Origin: Brachypodius melanocephalos
Taxonomy: Eukaryota; Chordata; Aves; Passeriformes; Pycnonotidae
DNA length: 64,000 nucleotides
Reading direction: 5' to 3'
NCBI GenBank assembly: GCA_013398615.1
Contig: VZSR01002395.1
Coordinates: 10,252 to 74,251, forward strand
A model generated the notes under the pieces. That model worked only from the letters and a program-made list of their open reading frames with translations. It was not told the origin of the DNA and ran no database searches. Positions 21,856 through 36,500 of the stretch are shown here, piece after piece. The position numbers and the translations under genes are program-made. Position 1 is the first letter of the stretch; every line of letters begins with the position of its first letter.

Positions 21856-24800
21856 ACTCCATAGAAAACCTAACATCCTGTTTATCAAAGGAAGTCTCTT
21901 GGTTTTACATGGAAGCAGTCATCCTTGCATTTGCATCCTAGGACAAGAGAAATAAGGAGCAAAATTAAAAATAACTGCAGTATCAGACTTTCTTCCTGAA
22001 AGTTGCTTTGCATGAGGGGTGGTTGAAAGGCTGCGCTCAGAGAGGGAGATATAGTTGTGCGGTCAAGGCCTGGGTGGGAGCTCTGCTTTATCTCTGAACA
22101 ATAAAATCATTCCCATCTGCTTGGTTGGAGCAGAAATGTTCTCTATTTCTGACAATACTTGGCATAGTGTTGACACTAAAACTACAATTTTCCATTGTTT
22201 TTTGACCCTTGGATAACTTGGTTTATGGGCAAAAATCTACTACCTGCATGCTTTGTATTTAATGGAACTGGCATTCTGCCACAGACTGGTTTTTATGCTG
22301 CATTTCCTTTAGGAGGAGGAAGCTGCAAGACAATGGCTGTACGTAGACAGCTTCATTCATTTCTAGTGAAGCCTTGCTGAGTGGCACCCAAGGCTGATGT
22401 CCTGGAGATGGAGGCTATAGAGTTCTCTCTTCCTATCAGTGGTTTCCAGATCCATAATTCAGATGGAAACCTTTGCCACTTTTAGGCCAGTGAAAGTCAT
22501 TTCAGGATCCCAAGAGTCACAGAGCATTTTTTTCCATCTTGTGTATAATGCCAAACAATAAATATTCCAAAATGCCCTACCAGGGCTGTAGCAACAGCAA
22601 CGCAAGAGGCTGTGATGCATATGTAGAGCTTTGCAAATGGTTTTATTCATGGGCTCAAGGTGGAATAAAGCCTCATTGCCTCTTGTTCAAGGGGGCTTGT
22701 AGTGAAATTTCTTCAAGAAGGAGCATGTTTGGGCAGCGGCTTTGCAGAAAGAAACTTTGTAAGTTGAAGTTGGTTCAGCTATACAGAACTTTTAAAAAAA
22801 AAAATCCTTTAAGAGAAAAAACCTCCAAAACCAAAATGTCACAATTTTGCTAGTTTTAGGCATGTGCTACTATTCCCTATGAGAACCCTGGTAGGTTTTT
22901 TTGCCAATTTAATGGCAATAGTAAGGTATCTTTGGAGACTTTACCTACACACTTTTATATATGCTTCAAAGCTATTTGACCAAAATGCAACTCCTAATAT
23001 CTTTGAAATGCCTTCTTCTAGAAAGATAAGCCAATGAGTTTTTATAGTAACATACTGGCAAGGATAACTTATGTATTCTATAGTATAGAAAATACTGCAG
23101 CAGTGCTATTTTTAGCTGTCTAATCTTTAAGCATAGTAGGAAATTGGATTTTAACAAGTGAATAACTTAATATAGCAAGGCAGATGAATTACAAATGTGG
23201 ACAATATCTGTCCAGATCTCAGTTTTTTCCTGTCTCTAAATTATTCATCTGGGATGGCCAGAAGCCAGCTATGGGGATTATTGATAAAAGTGAGTTAAGA
23301 ATAGATTAGAACATTTCTCTAGTGCAGTATAATGTTTCTCTGCTGACTGCATTATTTTCCATCATCCATTAAGCACTGCAAGCCAGATTTTTAAACTCAA
23401 TTTTAAACTATACATGTTCTTTACACATAATATTATTATCAATGCTTGAGTTCCTTGTTTGTAGGGCAAGGGGTGTTCTTTTAAAAGACATAATGTTATA
23501 AATAAGAAGACTATTTCAGCATTTCAGCATTTTGCTTAGGCATGGATTTTCTGGAGAAGAAAAACTTTTCTTCTAAAGTCTGTCAGGGCTGGGTGGCTGA
23601 AATGTGCAATACCCTTTCATTTTAGTTGGTGGTGCCAGTGACATTCTCCTGTGACTGTCAAAGTGTTAGCCCAGCAGTGAGTTTGTGATTTTTTTTCTTG
23701 TTCTCTGTCTGTTTTTTACTACTGCTCTTTATTTTTAATAAATTTAGATTACTGAGAAGATTGAAGTCTTTGGACTGTACCAAAAATGAAGAGATGGAGG
23801 TATATATGGGGAATTAATTTGAAATGTGATAGTGGAAAAAGCATAACTCTTTCTAAAACACAAATAAATGAGGTTTACTCTGCAGCTGTGCAATACAGCT
23901 CTAATAAATATCAAAAGTAAATGAGGACTACAATGGTGTAAGAAATGTGAAGTAACTGTCCCTATGAAGGTCATAAGGGCATTTTCCTACATTAACATAG
24001 TGCTTTGCTGTATTTGAAATTCATTTGAGGCTAAAAGAGAAAAAAAAAGAAAAAGAAAAAAGTTTCACTAATGAGGAAAAAAAAGGTATGCAAACAGCAT
24101 CCAAAATCTAGAGGTTTATTTTGGAATTGAAGTATTTTAGTCTTTGGTCACATTTCTCACCTATGTTGTGGTGAATAGCTGTAAGGAAAGAGTGGTAAAA
24201 ATAGTAATGTTGAATAATTCTGGTGTTCTGAGAAATGTGGAGAAAGCCCAGCAGGCAGTAGCCAGGTGAGCACTAGAGATTGAAGATTCAGCTCTAAACT
24301 CTGAGCTTGCCTTTTTGTGTCATTGGTGTAAATTTCTTTAGTCTTTTCCCCTGGTGTGTAACGAAGATCATTTTCTCATCTATATTGACAGGATTATTTT
24401 ATTATTTCCATGAATGCTTTTCTGAGTCTCGAGATGAAAGCTTCCTGTTGTGTTCTACATTTCCATGTGACTTTTAACTGTAAAACAAATCAGAGGTCAC
24501 TAACCTTGCTGATAATTTTAGAGAAATATTGTCCTAAACTTCTTTTCTAGCTTCCTTCCAGCTCTAGATTTCTGAGCTATTGCACATGTTGGGTAACTTG
24601 GTCATGTAAGAGTTTGACTTTAGATGAGTGGACACTGAGGTACAGGTTGCATATATGAAGGTACTGTTTTCAAAATGTCCAACCACTTTATTTTTATTGC
24701 TCCTGGCTTTGCATTTGTGTGTAACTGGGACAACTGGAAATACTGAACAGTGGTGGTACCTCTCACTGAAATGTCATTGCCATTACAGTCATTGTTTAAA

Positions 24801-27800
24801 TAATAATGGCTTTAAGAGAAGGCGGTTTGATAAGAACAGCAAATGGGGTCTCTGTGGGAAATGGAAACTGAACAACAAAATGATGAAACATGCACAAGGT
24901 TTGTAGAGACCATGCAATAAATTATCTATATATATAATAAATATAAATTATTATTCAATTTGCTAACGTGCTAGCTTATGATACGGAATCATATCATTGT
25001 ACACGTGAGGTTCTTAAGATTACTGTTGTTATTCCACTAAGTCTGACTATTTCTTATATTCCCTTGTTATTCTTCATGTTCCTACTAGGGTATATCTTGA
25101 TAGCCAGAATGAAAGTTTTGACGTGTTCAGCGTTGTTTACAGTCTGGCCATTGCAGCAGCTTGTTTTCTGCCGTTTCTTCATCCCTGCCCTACCTCTTCT
25201 TTCCTATGCCCTTTCCTCTGCTTCCTCTTGGCTGGGCAGTCCTATCCCATCCTTGAACAAGTTCTGAGCTGTAGCTGTTCTAATTTATTTTTTCCACAAA
25301 ATATAAAAATATAGTAAAATAATTTTTCTAGACCATTTTCTGTCCTTTCAGTGAGTTAAAACAGAAGGGCCTGATGACAGCTGGAGCCCAGCTGGGCAAG
25401 CTGGCTGAGAGCAGGGGGAGGGCTGGAAAATAATGGTCTGTGCAGAGGGATTCATCAGTTCTGTCATGAGAGCCAAGTCCTCCTGCTCTCGTGGCTGTTT
25501 GCATTTGTTGTGCTGAGCAATATGTTCAGTGCAGGCAGTTCGGGGAGGCAGGAGGCCCAGGAGGCCTTGAATTGCTGACCCTTTGGATAAAAAAGGGCCT
25601 GAGGACCTGTGGCACAGCCAGGTAAGGGACACTTGGGGACATAATGAACCGATGGCCCCAGACTTAGCATCACACGGATTGTGAGGATATCAAAGCCCAG
25701 GGTTTCATTTGCTCGGGGTCCCTTCTCAGAGACATCAGCTTAAGCTGTTGATTTCTCACTTATTATTACACCAAAATTAAACTACTTTAAGGATGAGGAT
25801 GTCTGGGATGCTGTTATGGGAAGGGAAAGGAGCCAGTGAGGAAACCTGGTGTGGCTGTGTGAGTGTGGGGGGTGTAGCTGGGAAGGGACCTCCCTCCCAG
25901 CTCAGGTGGTGCAGCTGCAGGACTGCCAGAGTGGCTCCTGGATGGTCTTTCCTTAACAGGAACTTGTCCAAAACACACCAGTTTGGTGAAAATGCAAGGT
26001 TCCAAGGGTCCGTGTCAGGATGAATCAGCCAGAGCCAGGAGCAAGCCCTGTGGGGCACAGTGGAAAACACTTGCCCGGTTAACCTTGGCACTTTTGTCTC
26101 CTTGGCACTGTTGTTTCCTTTCCCCCTGTATGAAAAGTTTTCTCTTCCTGAACTTTGCATTGTGTTTCCCTGAAAAGTTGCAGTCTCCCTCATGGAAATT
26201 ATGCAAATGTCACTGTACACACGTAAAAAATCTGACAATGGCACAAAAAGTACAGGACCAAAAAAAAGTCTATGTAGCAATGAGAGACCTAATTTCCTTG
26301 TTACACGTTTGAATTATTAGGAGATAATTCTGTTCATCAGTCTGCCAAAGTCTCTTTTAAAAAATGAACTATACATTTTAAAAGGAAATGTGTGTACAAA
26401 TTTAATGACAATGATGAAGTAAAAAACCCTGGGATGAAAAAGCAGATTCATTTGCTGCTCCAGATCTCTAACAAATGAAGGCGTTTGGTTCATGTTGCAA
26501 AACAAGCTGACCTTCTAGCAGGGGCCAGGCATGAAGCTTTTTGCCAAAGGTGAATGGTTTGAAAAACTGAGTGTGTGTGAAAAAGGAAACAGTGGAAACT
26601 ATTCCATGCTTGGAGCGTGCCTGGGCTCTGGAAAGCAGCTCTATAAAAATGTCAGCCTCCGACTGAGTGGGTCTGTTTTCTACATGTGGCAGCAGCCCGA
26701 ACCTATTGCCTGGTTCGTGTCCTGCATGCAGGTTGTGTGCACACCCCAGTCGATATATTGGTGTTGGGGCTTTGGTTGCTTGGTGCTTCACAGCCAACAG
26801 CACATGCAGCAGATGCTGTCCCAGCCTGGCCATAAGTGGAAGTCTTGTTTTACAGACTTTTCTCTGCAGATCTCTTCCTGCTTCACCCTTACGTGTGTCT
26901 GCAATGCCACTGGTCCCAGCAGAGTTCCTTTTAGGGGTGTATTGGGAAAGCTGGGGCTCTGCAGCACAGACCTTGAGGCCACCCTGCCTCTAGGCAGGGC
27001 CTTGTAAAGTGTGAGTATCCCTTTGCCAGAGTGCCCGGTTTCTCTTCCGTGTCACTCAAAAATTCCAGAAAGGAAGCACTTAGGTGTAGCAAAGCCCAGT
27101 AATGCCACTGAGTCACCATAGCTTTTCCTAATGTTCTTTCTGCTGATGGCTTGAAGTCCTAAATTCTGACAGGAGCCACCCACAAACATCTACTTGGATG
27201 TAAATATGTGTATTACACATTGCTACGCTTATACTTCAGTTTTCCATCAGACTTTAAGCTCATATAATAACTCCTGAAGTGTAAGAAACAGGTATAAATG
27301 GCTTGAAATCGAGTGTCCCTTGTCTGACAGGGGAAGTTAATAATGTTAGTCTCTGAGGGAACTACAGCAAGAAACATAAATAGGAGCAGAACACTGTGTT
27401 CCTTCTTCGGTGTCTTGCCCTAATCCTGACACGTGAGCACCTACCAACACAAATAATGTTATCAGGTCAGAATCGCCAGCCAGTAATAAATCAGCCCTGG
27501 CACTGCCGAGGCTCTCACTGCTGTACAACAGTGTGACCTCCAGCCAGGAAGAAATTTTCTATTTTGGCAAGAGACTTGCATTCTGTGAGAAGCATCTTGG
27601 ACCAGTACTCGAGAGATGTGCATGCAGGTTGGAAAAACAGAGACATGGAAAGGTGTAAATTTATATGGAATCTGTGTGGATGATGTCCTCTTCCAGCTAC
27701 CCAGAGCAGCTGCAAGGCCAGTAAGGGTTTCGAAACATGGAAGAAATGGGCAGACAGCAGATGCTCGGTGGCGTATGGGTTATGCCACTCATATGCTCAG

Positions 27801-30350
27801 AGTTGGACTTTACTGGTTACAAAGGGTTCACTGCTGGCATACACTGAAGGGGTAAACCTCTCAGTGCAAGTGTGTAACACTTGAAAAACTGAATGTAGGT
27901 AAATAATGAAGCCTGCTTTTGGAGTTACTGGCATTTCTGTCTACAGAAAAGATTGCCTTTTCTTCTTAAAAACTACTTGATAACCCAGTGGAGAAACTCA
28001 ATACAACATGAGGTTAGGATTTTCCTCCTTTGAAATGAGCTGGATACGGAAGAGCCAATTTCAGTATTCTTTTACTTGTAGGCATCTTGGTGGCAGTTTT
28101 GTTGCAATTCTGTTCCTATGTGCTATCTGCATCCATCAGTGCATTTCAGATAGATCCCAAGCCAGCAGCTCTAGGGTGTTTTCCATTCTCTCCCCTGCAT
28201 TTTCCAAGCCTTTTTAATCCTAGTCAAAGACTGTATCAAGAGTCATCACAGGTGGATAAAGCACTAGCAGAGGTATCAAGAGTTACTGTTTCTGTTGAAA
28301 AAATAAGAAGTGTTTGGTTCAAAATATTGGTTCTACTGTTATATTTAAACTCCTTTGAAGTCAATAGTGAGAATCTACTGATCCTGCTGCAAGATGAATT
28401 ATTTCAAGGGATCCAGTACAAACATTCAGAACTACTTATCTAGAAGAAGTAAACTCTCAAAACCTGAGAAAAAATACCACATTTAATGCACATATTTACT
28501 CTTTGTGTACTAAGCACAAAAAGAAGGCCATAGGGCCAGGAGAGAGATAAGATAACTTCTATTTTATGCCATTAAATTATGTCTGACAACACAGTGTATC
28601 TATTTGCGAACAGTGTAAATTATTCTGAACCATCTGGGGAAGTGAGTAAGAAGGGATCTGTGCTGTTTGAGGTACAGCTGATGGCAGAGGACATCCCCTG
28701 TACTTTCTGCACTGTACAGAGGAAGGGCACGTTGCACAAAGGTACTGCCAAGTTGTCAAGATTTCCTTCCTGAGATATTCTGATGAATATACAGAGCATT
28801 GTTTGTTACCCAGATATTGCATTGGTGTGTAAAAGACACAGGTACATCTGTGACAAAAAAGGGTAACCATGGCTGTAAAACTGGGCATGCAAAGGAAATG
28901 CTTGAATTATGGTTGCTTGTTAAACTTGGCTTAGTCTTCCATCTAGAACTGAAGTACTGTTTTGATTTCCAGAGACATTTTAAATGCATGCTGCAGTCCT
29001 AGTTTGGGCAGGGCTGTGGCCAGCTCATACCCCCATCCCTGTGCAGATCATTCACAGGTAGGTGACACAAGAAATCCGCATGGAACTGGTATTCTTTGAT
29101 GCCCTTGTGCATTCTCTAGTTTCTGTACGGCTTTGCTGTTGCACAGAACGTCTATAAACATAACCCACAGTCACCTTTTGTACTTTCTCATTTTCTCCCC
29201 AAACAAGAATGGTCTGGTCTGGACTTTGCAGTAATCTCTGATGTACAGGCAATCTATCTCCAGTGATGCAGGAAAGAAGCTGCAACCCCTGTCAGCAATC
29301 GGGGCTGGCTGGCAGGAGGAGCTGAGGGTTCTACCCTATGTTTAAAGGCAAAAGTGCAAAACTTTGCACAGATCAAAGGGACTCAGTTATTCACTTTACA
29401 CAGGCAGAGGCCTTCTGTGGTTTCAGTACAGTGTTAAAATAAAACCTGTGTTTCCATCGAGTAGGAGATGGCTGGTGATGGAAATGTCTTTTTACCTTGC
29501 AATGCAGTGGCTTGCAGCACTGCTGTTTGCATGTCCTACAGGAATAAGCTCTTTCAGCTGCTATCAAATTGGTCAATCACTTTGAAATTTTTCCATGAAG
29601 CAATTCCTCTGCAGAGCCCAGCAGCAAAGAGCAAATCGGCATTGGAGACCTTTCTCATAGCGGTTTGCTAAACTATCTCAGCTATTTGTATGTGACACTG
29701 CAGTTTCTCTGAAAGAATAATCAAAACTTCTCAAAGTGTTTAAGGAAAATATGGCAAGAATTTAGGCCTTGTGTTAGAAAAGTTGTTTGTATCATTCCTC
29801 AGAGAATTTATTTATAAACAACGTTGTCATACATTAACTTCTTGTGCACCCAGTCCTATTCGATTCTCTTACTGTCTCTTGAAATGTTTAGATAGAAAAT
29901 ATAAATATATCTTATAATGCTTACTTATTGTCTGCCCCTTGCATTTACAAAGATGCAACCAGGTTTAGAGTTAAACTACAGCACTCGTTTTAAAATGTGC
30001 TGTTTCAGGGACTCTTACGTAAAATGTTTGAGTTCTGGGTTCTGCTTGGCCTTTATTTTTTCTTTCTCCAAATTTTTCATTGCCCTGTCATCAACATGGA
30101 AGAAAGATGTGTGATCAAAAAGAGATATAGGCCCAACAAATTCAGGTCTGTGACATCCCTGTGCTCAGATCCTATATCCACAGAGATGCAGGTGTGTGGG
30201 CTGGACAGTAGGAAAGAACTGCTTCAGGAAAGAGCTGCCTTTGAGCTGAGATTGACTCAGCATTTCTAATATCTCCCTGTCCAACTCCACAGGTTGTCTC
30301 TGGAAGCCAGAAAAATGTGCTGTTAAATGTGAGTAATGCTATTTGTATCT
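21856..30350. other. AT-rich intergenic sequence
   Basis: No supported gene. Short low-complexity tracts include an A/G tract at 24,031-24,085 and an AT-rich patch at 24,920-24,957. The 167-codon minus-strand frame at 25,777-26,280 has no recognisable domain and no convincing splice context. Confidence 0.55.
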
Positions 30351-30356
30351 GGCTTG

Positions 30357-30577
30357 TGGTAACAAAACCCACCAAACTGATACCCCAAAAACCCTGAAAA
30401 CCTTCAGGCCCTAAAAACATTTAGAATTACACAAAAAAACCAAACAAACAAAGGAAAAAACCCAACAAACCCAACCCCAACCAACGAAACAACCAAAAAC
30501 CCAAAAATGACAACAAAAAAGAGAACCAACCAAAAAAAACACCCCAAAACCACCAAACAAAACCACCCCCAAACCTT
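30357..30577 (+). repeat. A/C-rich low-complexity tract
   Basis: Irregular AAC, AACC and AAAAC units over about 220 bases, almost without G or T. It resembles, in the opposite orientation, the G/T-rich tract at 33,390-33,570; both carry the core TGACAAC/GTTGTCA. Confidence 0.85.
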
Positions 30578-33389
30578 GACTGTTGGGACCTCATGCTGAT
30601 TGCACTGAATTAAGCACAAGGTGTTGGTGCAAGGGACACACAGGCATTGCAACACTCCCTGGAGAGGTGACAAATGCAGCAGCCTGTTTCGTTCCCCTGT
30701 TAATTGAGCAATCCCTCCTTTGCTATCATCCAGGCAATTCCTGCCTGCTTTTGCAACAATGTGTGCTGCTCCTCCTTCCCCTCATGTCCCTGGGAACTGC
30801 TGTCCCCGCTGCTGGTGGTAGGGCTGGCACATCTGTCCCCAGGGACAGTGAGGAGACCAGGGGCTCTTTCATCCCTGGTGCTCACACTCTGGTGGGTGTT
30901 GAATGAACACCTACCAGAGTGTGATGACCCAGAACGAATGATCCAGTGGCTGTTTCTGGATCTGTGCACAGCTTCATGCTCGTATATCCCCTCTGTTGTC
31001 TGTCTAGGTTTTTTCATGGTGTGCCTGTATTTTGGCAGTTTCATTTGATTCTTGCAGTCTGAAGCGCAAGATTCATAAATCAAAGGGGGATCCCACCCCC
31101 GGCTGAGGGGTTATGGCCATACATGGTATTTAGATTTATAAACCAAGTAAAACTGTTGCTATTTTAAGAAGATGCTGTGAGAAGTCTGGCTCTGGCCCTC
31201 TGGAGCTAGGTCTAAACAACAATTTTTTAAATGTTCCACAGTGGTGACTCTATCACCCTTCAGCAGATCCTCTGTGTGGCAGCAACAAGGGCTCCAGACA
31301 AAGGCAATGGCGTTGCACCATTTTATGTTAGTCCTAAACACTCAATAAGAATCAAAAAGCTAAGATCTCTTAAATAATAAGAAAAGGGAATTTGGTTTGG
31401 GGAGGAAAGTGGGAGTTATTAGCCTTGTAGTCCTTTGTGCTTTTGAAAATCATATTTCAGCCTTTGCTCTGCAACCACAAATGCTATTGAAATGTTTTAG
31501 AAAGAAAATTGAATTAGTTTTATTTTAAACAACAGCTCCAATAACTTATAGCTTCTATAAAGCAGAAAGGACACCAGAGAAGTTAAAAAGGCTGCCCAAG
31601 TGCAATGTGCTTTTGATTTATATCTGGTTCTAAGTCTTAAACTTTCACTTTCCATTTTCCTTGCCCAAACTTTGTCAAATAATCTCTCTACAGCACATTA
31701 CTAAATATCCAGTTAATTAGCATGCCTTGATTGTTTTCTGCCACTGCTCTGGTAGCAGCAAGGAGTTATTTCCTCACTACCCTGCTTTTACTGCACCACT
31801 CAGGAAGCTGTGTCATGAGGGTGTGTCAGTGCCACTGCGCTGTGCACAATGACATCTCCCAGTGAATCAAGAAGGAAAGGCAAATTTCAATATGTGTATC
31901 CTGGGGTGCAGCAGTGACTGATATGGAAAGTATTAAGAAGTGGTATAATGAGCACTGTGTGTAGGAGTGCTGGGTGTACGTGGGGCTTCATTAAAAAAAA
32001 AAGCCTTGTACTGTCTGACAATTTTTGAGTAAGCCTTAAATCAACAAAGGGAGAACAAAGACTGCACTTCCACTTTTTGGCTGGCTTATGTGAACAGCAA
32101 ATCAAACAAACAAGGAGCATAAGGTTTCTATTTTTAAGCCAAATATTCCTTTTGGTTTTGTGCAGAATGATGTGTGAGCAGTGAAGGGTGCACCTTTCTA
32201 CAGTGTGTGTGATGATGGAGACTGGATGCAAGTCCCTGCTCCTGTTGGCTGGAAGTGTGGGAATGTGCATGGGTACCACAGTGTGTGTAACCCCTCCATG
32301 CTGGGGGAACGTGCAGGTGAAGTGTGAGCACTCGTTAACGACCCTGGTGTGGCTCTCAGCACGAGAGGTTATCAGAACCCACCTGGCGAGCCAGGCTGCC
32401 AGAACAGTGCAAACAGCTCCTGTGGGAACGGCACCTGCAGGTTAACACCGTGTGCCTGCAAGTGTGTGACAGCTCTGAGTCACTTCTTAACCTTTCTCTC
32501 AACCACGTAAGTAGGTGGAAGTGATGGACAGCTTTGCCACCAAGCCCTGCCATGCATTCTCACAACAGCCCAACACTGTTACTTGTGACACTGTCGTGGA
32601 TTGAGATGCAGGAGCCTGCTCCCTTTCTGTGCCAGGAATGCCAGAGCTGGCATCCAGCTGGGGGTGAGGATGTGTGGGTGAGAGGGCAGCGTTGCAACAC
32701 CCTAAATATAGATGGGAAGTCCCCAGCTACGCTGTTGTGGGACCGCATTCCAGTCTCTGACAATAGTGCATGATTTTCAGACTGCATTTTTGCAGCGCAG
32801 TGCTGGGTTTGCTTCTTTCTAAAGTGCCTTGTGCCTTTCTAAAGTGTGCGTGTGCGAGCAACATTGTCATAATATAGAAACCCACCCCTGATAAAAAACT
32901 GGGCAAGTACTTTCATGTTAGAATGTCTGTTATGTTAAATAAGCTGGTCCTGGACTCCTGCAGTGATAATTCAGAAAGAACTTTTAATCACACTGATTTT
33001 CTTACTCTTTCTGGATGGCTGCATTTTTGCCCATTCCTTAGCTGCAGAATTCAGCAACTGGCACCACCAGCTGTGTGCTTATGAGAGTGCACGGGAGGGA
33101 GAGAGAAAATATGAAGCTCCTATGTCCTGGTTACAACCTCAGCAAAAGTCTTAAGATTTTCAGCTTTGCTTTAACCTGTTCCTAGGTCCACATGTCAACT
33201 GACCCCTGTAACTCTTAGGAGGGCTCTGCATAATGGCACAAATCTGTGCTCCTTGTCTTCCTCAGCATAGCTGAAGGGAGCAAAGACAAGATGATTCCTC
33301 TCTCTTTGTGCTGTGGCAGCAAACAACTACTTGGAGATTTGTTGCAAGCAGGCTGTCAGCTCTAATAATCACTCAGCCTAATTCGTTGT
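30578..33389. other. Intergenic sequence
   Basis: No gene recognised; open frames of up to 130 codons lack any domain. The segment 32,160-32,770 is GC-richer with frequent TGTG words, but no repeat or exon could be named. Confidence 0.55.
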
Positions 33390-33572
33390 GGTGTTGTGGG
33401 TTTTTTTTGGCAGGGGGGTTCAGTTTTTGTTGTTGTTGTTGTTGGGTTTTTTGTTTGTTTGGGGTTTTTTTGTTTGTTGGTTTGGGTTTTTGTTGTTGTC
33501 ATTGTTTGTTTGGGGTTTTTTCCTGTTTTTTTTTTTTTTNNNNNNNNNNCGGGGTGGGGGGTGCTTTTTTTT
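33390..33572 (+). repeat. G/T-rich low-complexity tract with assembly gap
   Basis: TTG and GTTTG units alternate with GGGTTTTT runs and end in a poly(T) stretch. Ten N bases (33,540-33,549) then follow, and the tract resumes with G and T runs. The assembly evidently failed in this tract, so the true length is unknown. Confidence 0.95.
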
Positions 33573-36500
33573 TCTGATCTAGCCAGTCATATCTTAAAGC
33601 TGTTGATACTTTTGACCTCTGGATGATCCAGAGTGTAATTACAGAGTGTGCAAGTATGTGTTCCCTCTTTTTTGTTTTAGATCTGTCTCCCAGCAGATGC
33701 AGTTGGGTGCTAGACACTTCCTGTATTGTGTGAAGCAGGGAAGGTTTATTTTGTTGATTTTTTTAAACTCCTCTGCACTATTTGCAAAATTATAAAAATG
33801 CCTCTCTGTCACCTTTTTTTTTCTTGCCTTAAAATATTAAACCCTAACAACACTGACTGCTGGGGAACAAGGTGTGAAATCTCTCTTGAAGACAGACCCT
33901 CTGCCAGCTCCCAGAGCAGTGTGGATATGAACACAGGTCTGATTTCACAATCTGGGGCTTTCTGCTCATTGTCCTTTCCCATGGGCTTTTCTGTGGGAAA
34001 CAAATTTCTGAAAGGGAAAGTTGTCCACTGTGGTAACGGGATTTCTCTTAAGTGCTGGCTGCTGAATGACCACAGGGAAGCTAAAACTGCTTTTGAAAAC
34101 TGCTCTGATGTTGCCTGGGGATTTCGTACATCTCTCTATTTTCCATCTCCTCCCAGTAACGTATGGCAGTAAAATAAGATCTAGTGTTAGGAAATTGCTT
34201 TGGAGTTAGCTCGGGTTTGTCCAAGATTTAAAGTGATTCCTGAATGTTTGTGTTCCTGGAACCTTACTCCTTATGAAAGTCCATTTTAGCTTAACGTATT
34301 TCCCTGAATAGGCTAAACTAAGTAAGGAAACAACAGCTGGGTACCAGCACCTGAATATTTCTATCCTGGGACAAATAGTCTGGCTTATTGTATTCCACAT
34401 TAACTATTCCAGCAAATTCTCCAATGAAAAAAAATGTTTAGCGGAACTGTGGAAAGAATTAAACCCTTTTTTTTTTTCCAGTAAATCAAGACATCACTGT
34501 AACCTCATTGAATTGCTTCATATTTTCCCAGACTAAGGGACCGAGAGGATATTTTGGATAGACAATTCTGTTATGCTGATGTTTATAAATGCCAGTCTTT
34601 ATATCAACCATCTCTTTTTAGCAAAATCCTATATTCTGTTTCAAAGGTCTCATTTTAGTTTGAGAAGCAAGAAAGATATAGCAATTACTTCTCTTTTTGT
34701 AACAAAAGTGTGGCAGACTTCTTGTAGGGCAGAGCCAAGTGAAAGCCAGGGTGTATTTTCTCATTTCTTTGTATATGTCCCCAAAATGAGGTTACTCATC
34801 TCTATTTCCCACATGCCCACACAGGTGACCGGGCACCTGGGAAGCTGAAAGATCTTTGCATCCCTCACCTTTTCCCCAGACTGTAATTATTAAACATGGT
34901 CACCAATTTTCAGGCACAACTTCTCAGCAAATACCTTTCTAGAGGCAAACCCACAAGTCTGCAGAGCTGGAAAGCCAATGTTGGCCAGTAACAGCAGGTT
35001 GAGTAAGAGAAAAGCTTTTTGATAACCTGGGGCTGTTCCAGAACAGGAGGAAAGGTGCCTCTGCTGCCGGGGCTGCTCCATCACCACACCACACCACACC
35101 ACACTGGCTGTGAAAATGTGGCAAGCTCTTCTCCAAGAGGTGAAGTTTTAAGTGACAGCTTTGATTGTAGTTTCTACATATGCCCAATTAACTCAAAATT
35201 AATAGCTCAGAACCTAGTACAACAGTTATGCTTAATGTTGCAGAAAAAACCCCTCCCTTTTATGTCCAGGGTAATGCTTGCTTTCCTAAAACAGTGTTGG
35301 TTAGTCTTGAATATTAAAGAATTTTAAGAATAAGTGTAATGTATACATTTACATTGTTTTGGTTTCTTGTGCCTTTGTTGAGCCTTTCCTAACATCCAGT
35401 ATTGCATTGCTTCAATTTTTTTTGTCTTTACAGCTTTAGTTTTAAAAATAAATAAATCAATAACTCCCTCTTCAATGTGTTTAGCTGCATTCTTACAAAA
35501 TTCATATACAGATGCTCAGATAGGGCAATGAGAAAAGATGAAATTAATGCTTTTGTGTCTGATTACTTGATTTGCATTTCAGGCTTTTCTGAAAGGCTAA
35601 ACATGAGGAGAACATCTATTTATTCAAAAGAGCTGATATCTCATATATGTTTTATTGTAATATAAACTAGCACTAGTGTTTCAAATATAGTCTTTACAGA
35701 CTGTAAATCCAGGCAGTAGCTGATAGGTAGATGTATACGGTCAGTCATTGAAGTGAGTGTAATGATTTCCCTTGGCACCAGGCCTAGCTATTAATTAATA
35801 ACTTGGATTTATTACATAACACCAGTCAGAAAGAAAAATGCTTTAAACCACCTCCAGAGTGCTCTGGTATCTTGTAAAGTAATTCTCTGTGCTTTATTTT
35901 GGGTCTAAATCAAGAGCTGTCCCTGTTAGCCTTTTGTATCAGAGACTTTTTACAAGGGCATGTAGTGACAAGGGAAAATGGCTTTGAACTGAAAGGTTTA
36001 CTGCAGGTGTGATGTGCCTGAAGTGGTGTTGGCTGAGTTTCCAACACCAGTTTCAGACAAAACCGGGCTTCTTGTGAAAGGTTAATGGGAAATGTAAATG
36101 CTGCCTGCGTGAGGAATCTATTTTGGAAAACACCAGATGCTCCCCTAGGGAGGAAGGCGGCAGCTGGCAAGGTTAATGGAAGGAAAGTTGTGCTGCAGCT
36201 CAAGATGTGCCTGCTAGCAACTGCCGTCATTTGGTGGTATGGAAAAGTTACATGTCAAAGACATTTCAAACCAAAAACCTGGCTCCAAGCTCGTCTCACA
36301 GTTATTTTCTGTGTCAGACCCAGCTCTTAGTGACCAAGGACAGATTGAGTTCTTTCTTCATAAAAGGATGACAGAGGGAAAAAGAGATCTGATATTGCTG
36401 ATTTCATTTACTCCTGCCAAGGGGAAAATGTGGGTGAAAAGGATTCCCTGAGTTTTGTAATACTGCAGCTATGGCAGTAAATAGAAACAGTAGCTGGGGA

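Noticed and set aside
25777..26280. A 167-codon minus-strand open frame
   Set aside because: No domain, no family resemblance and no splice or promoter context; long frames of this size are expected by chance in 64 kb on six frames.
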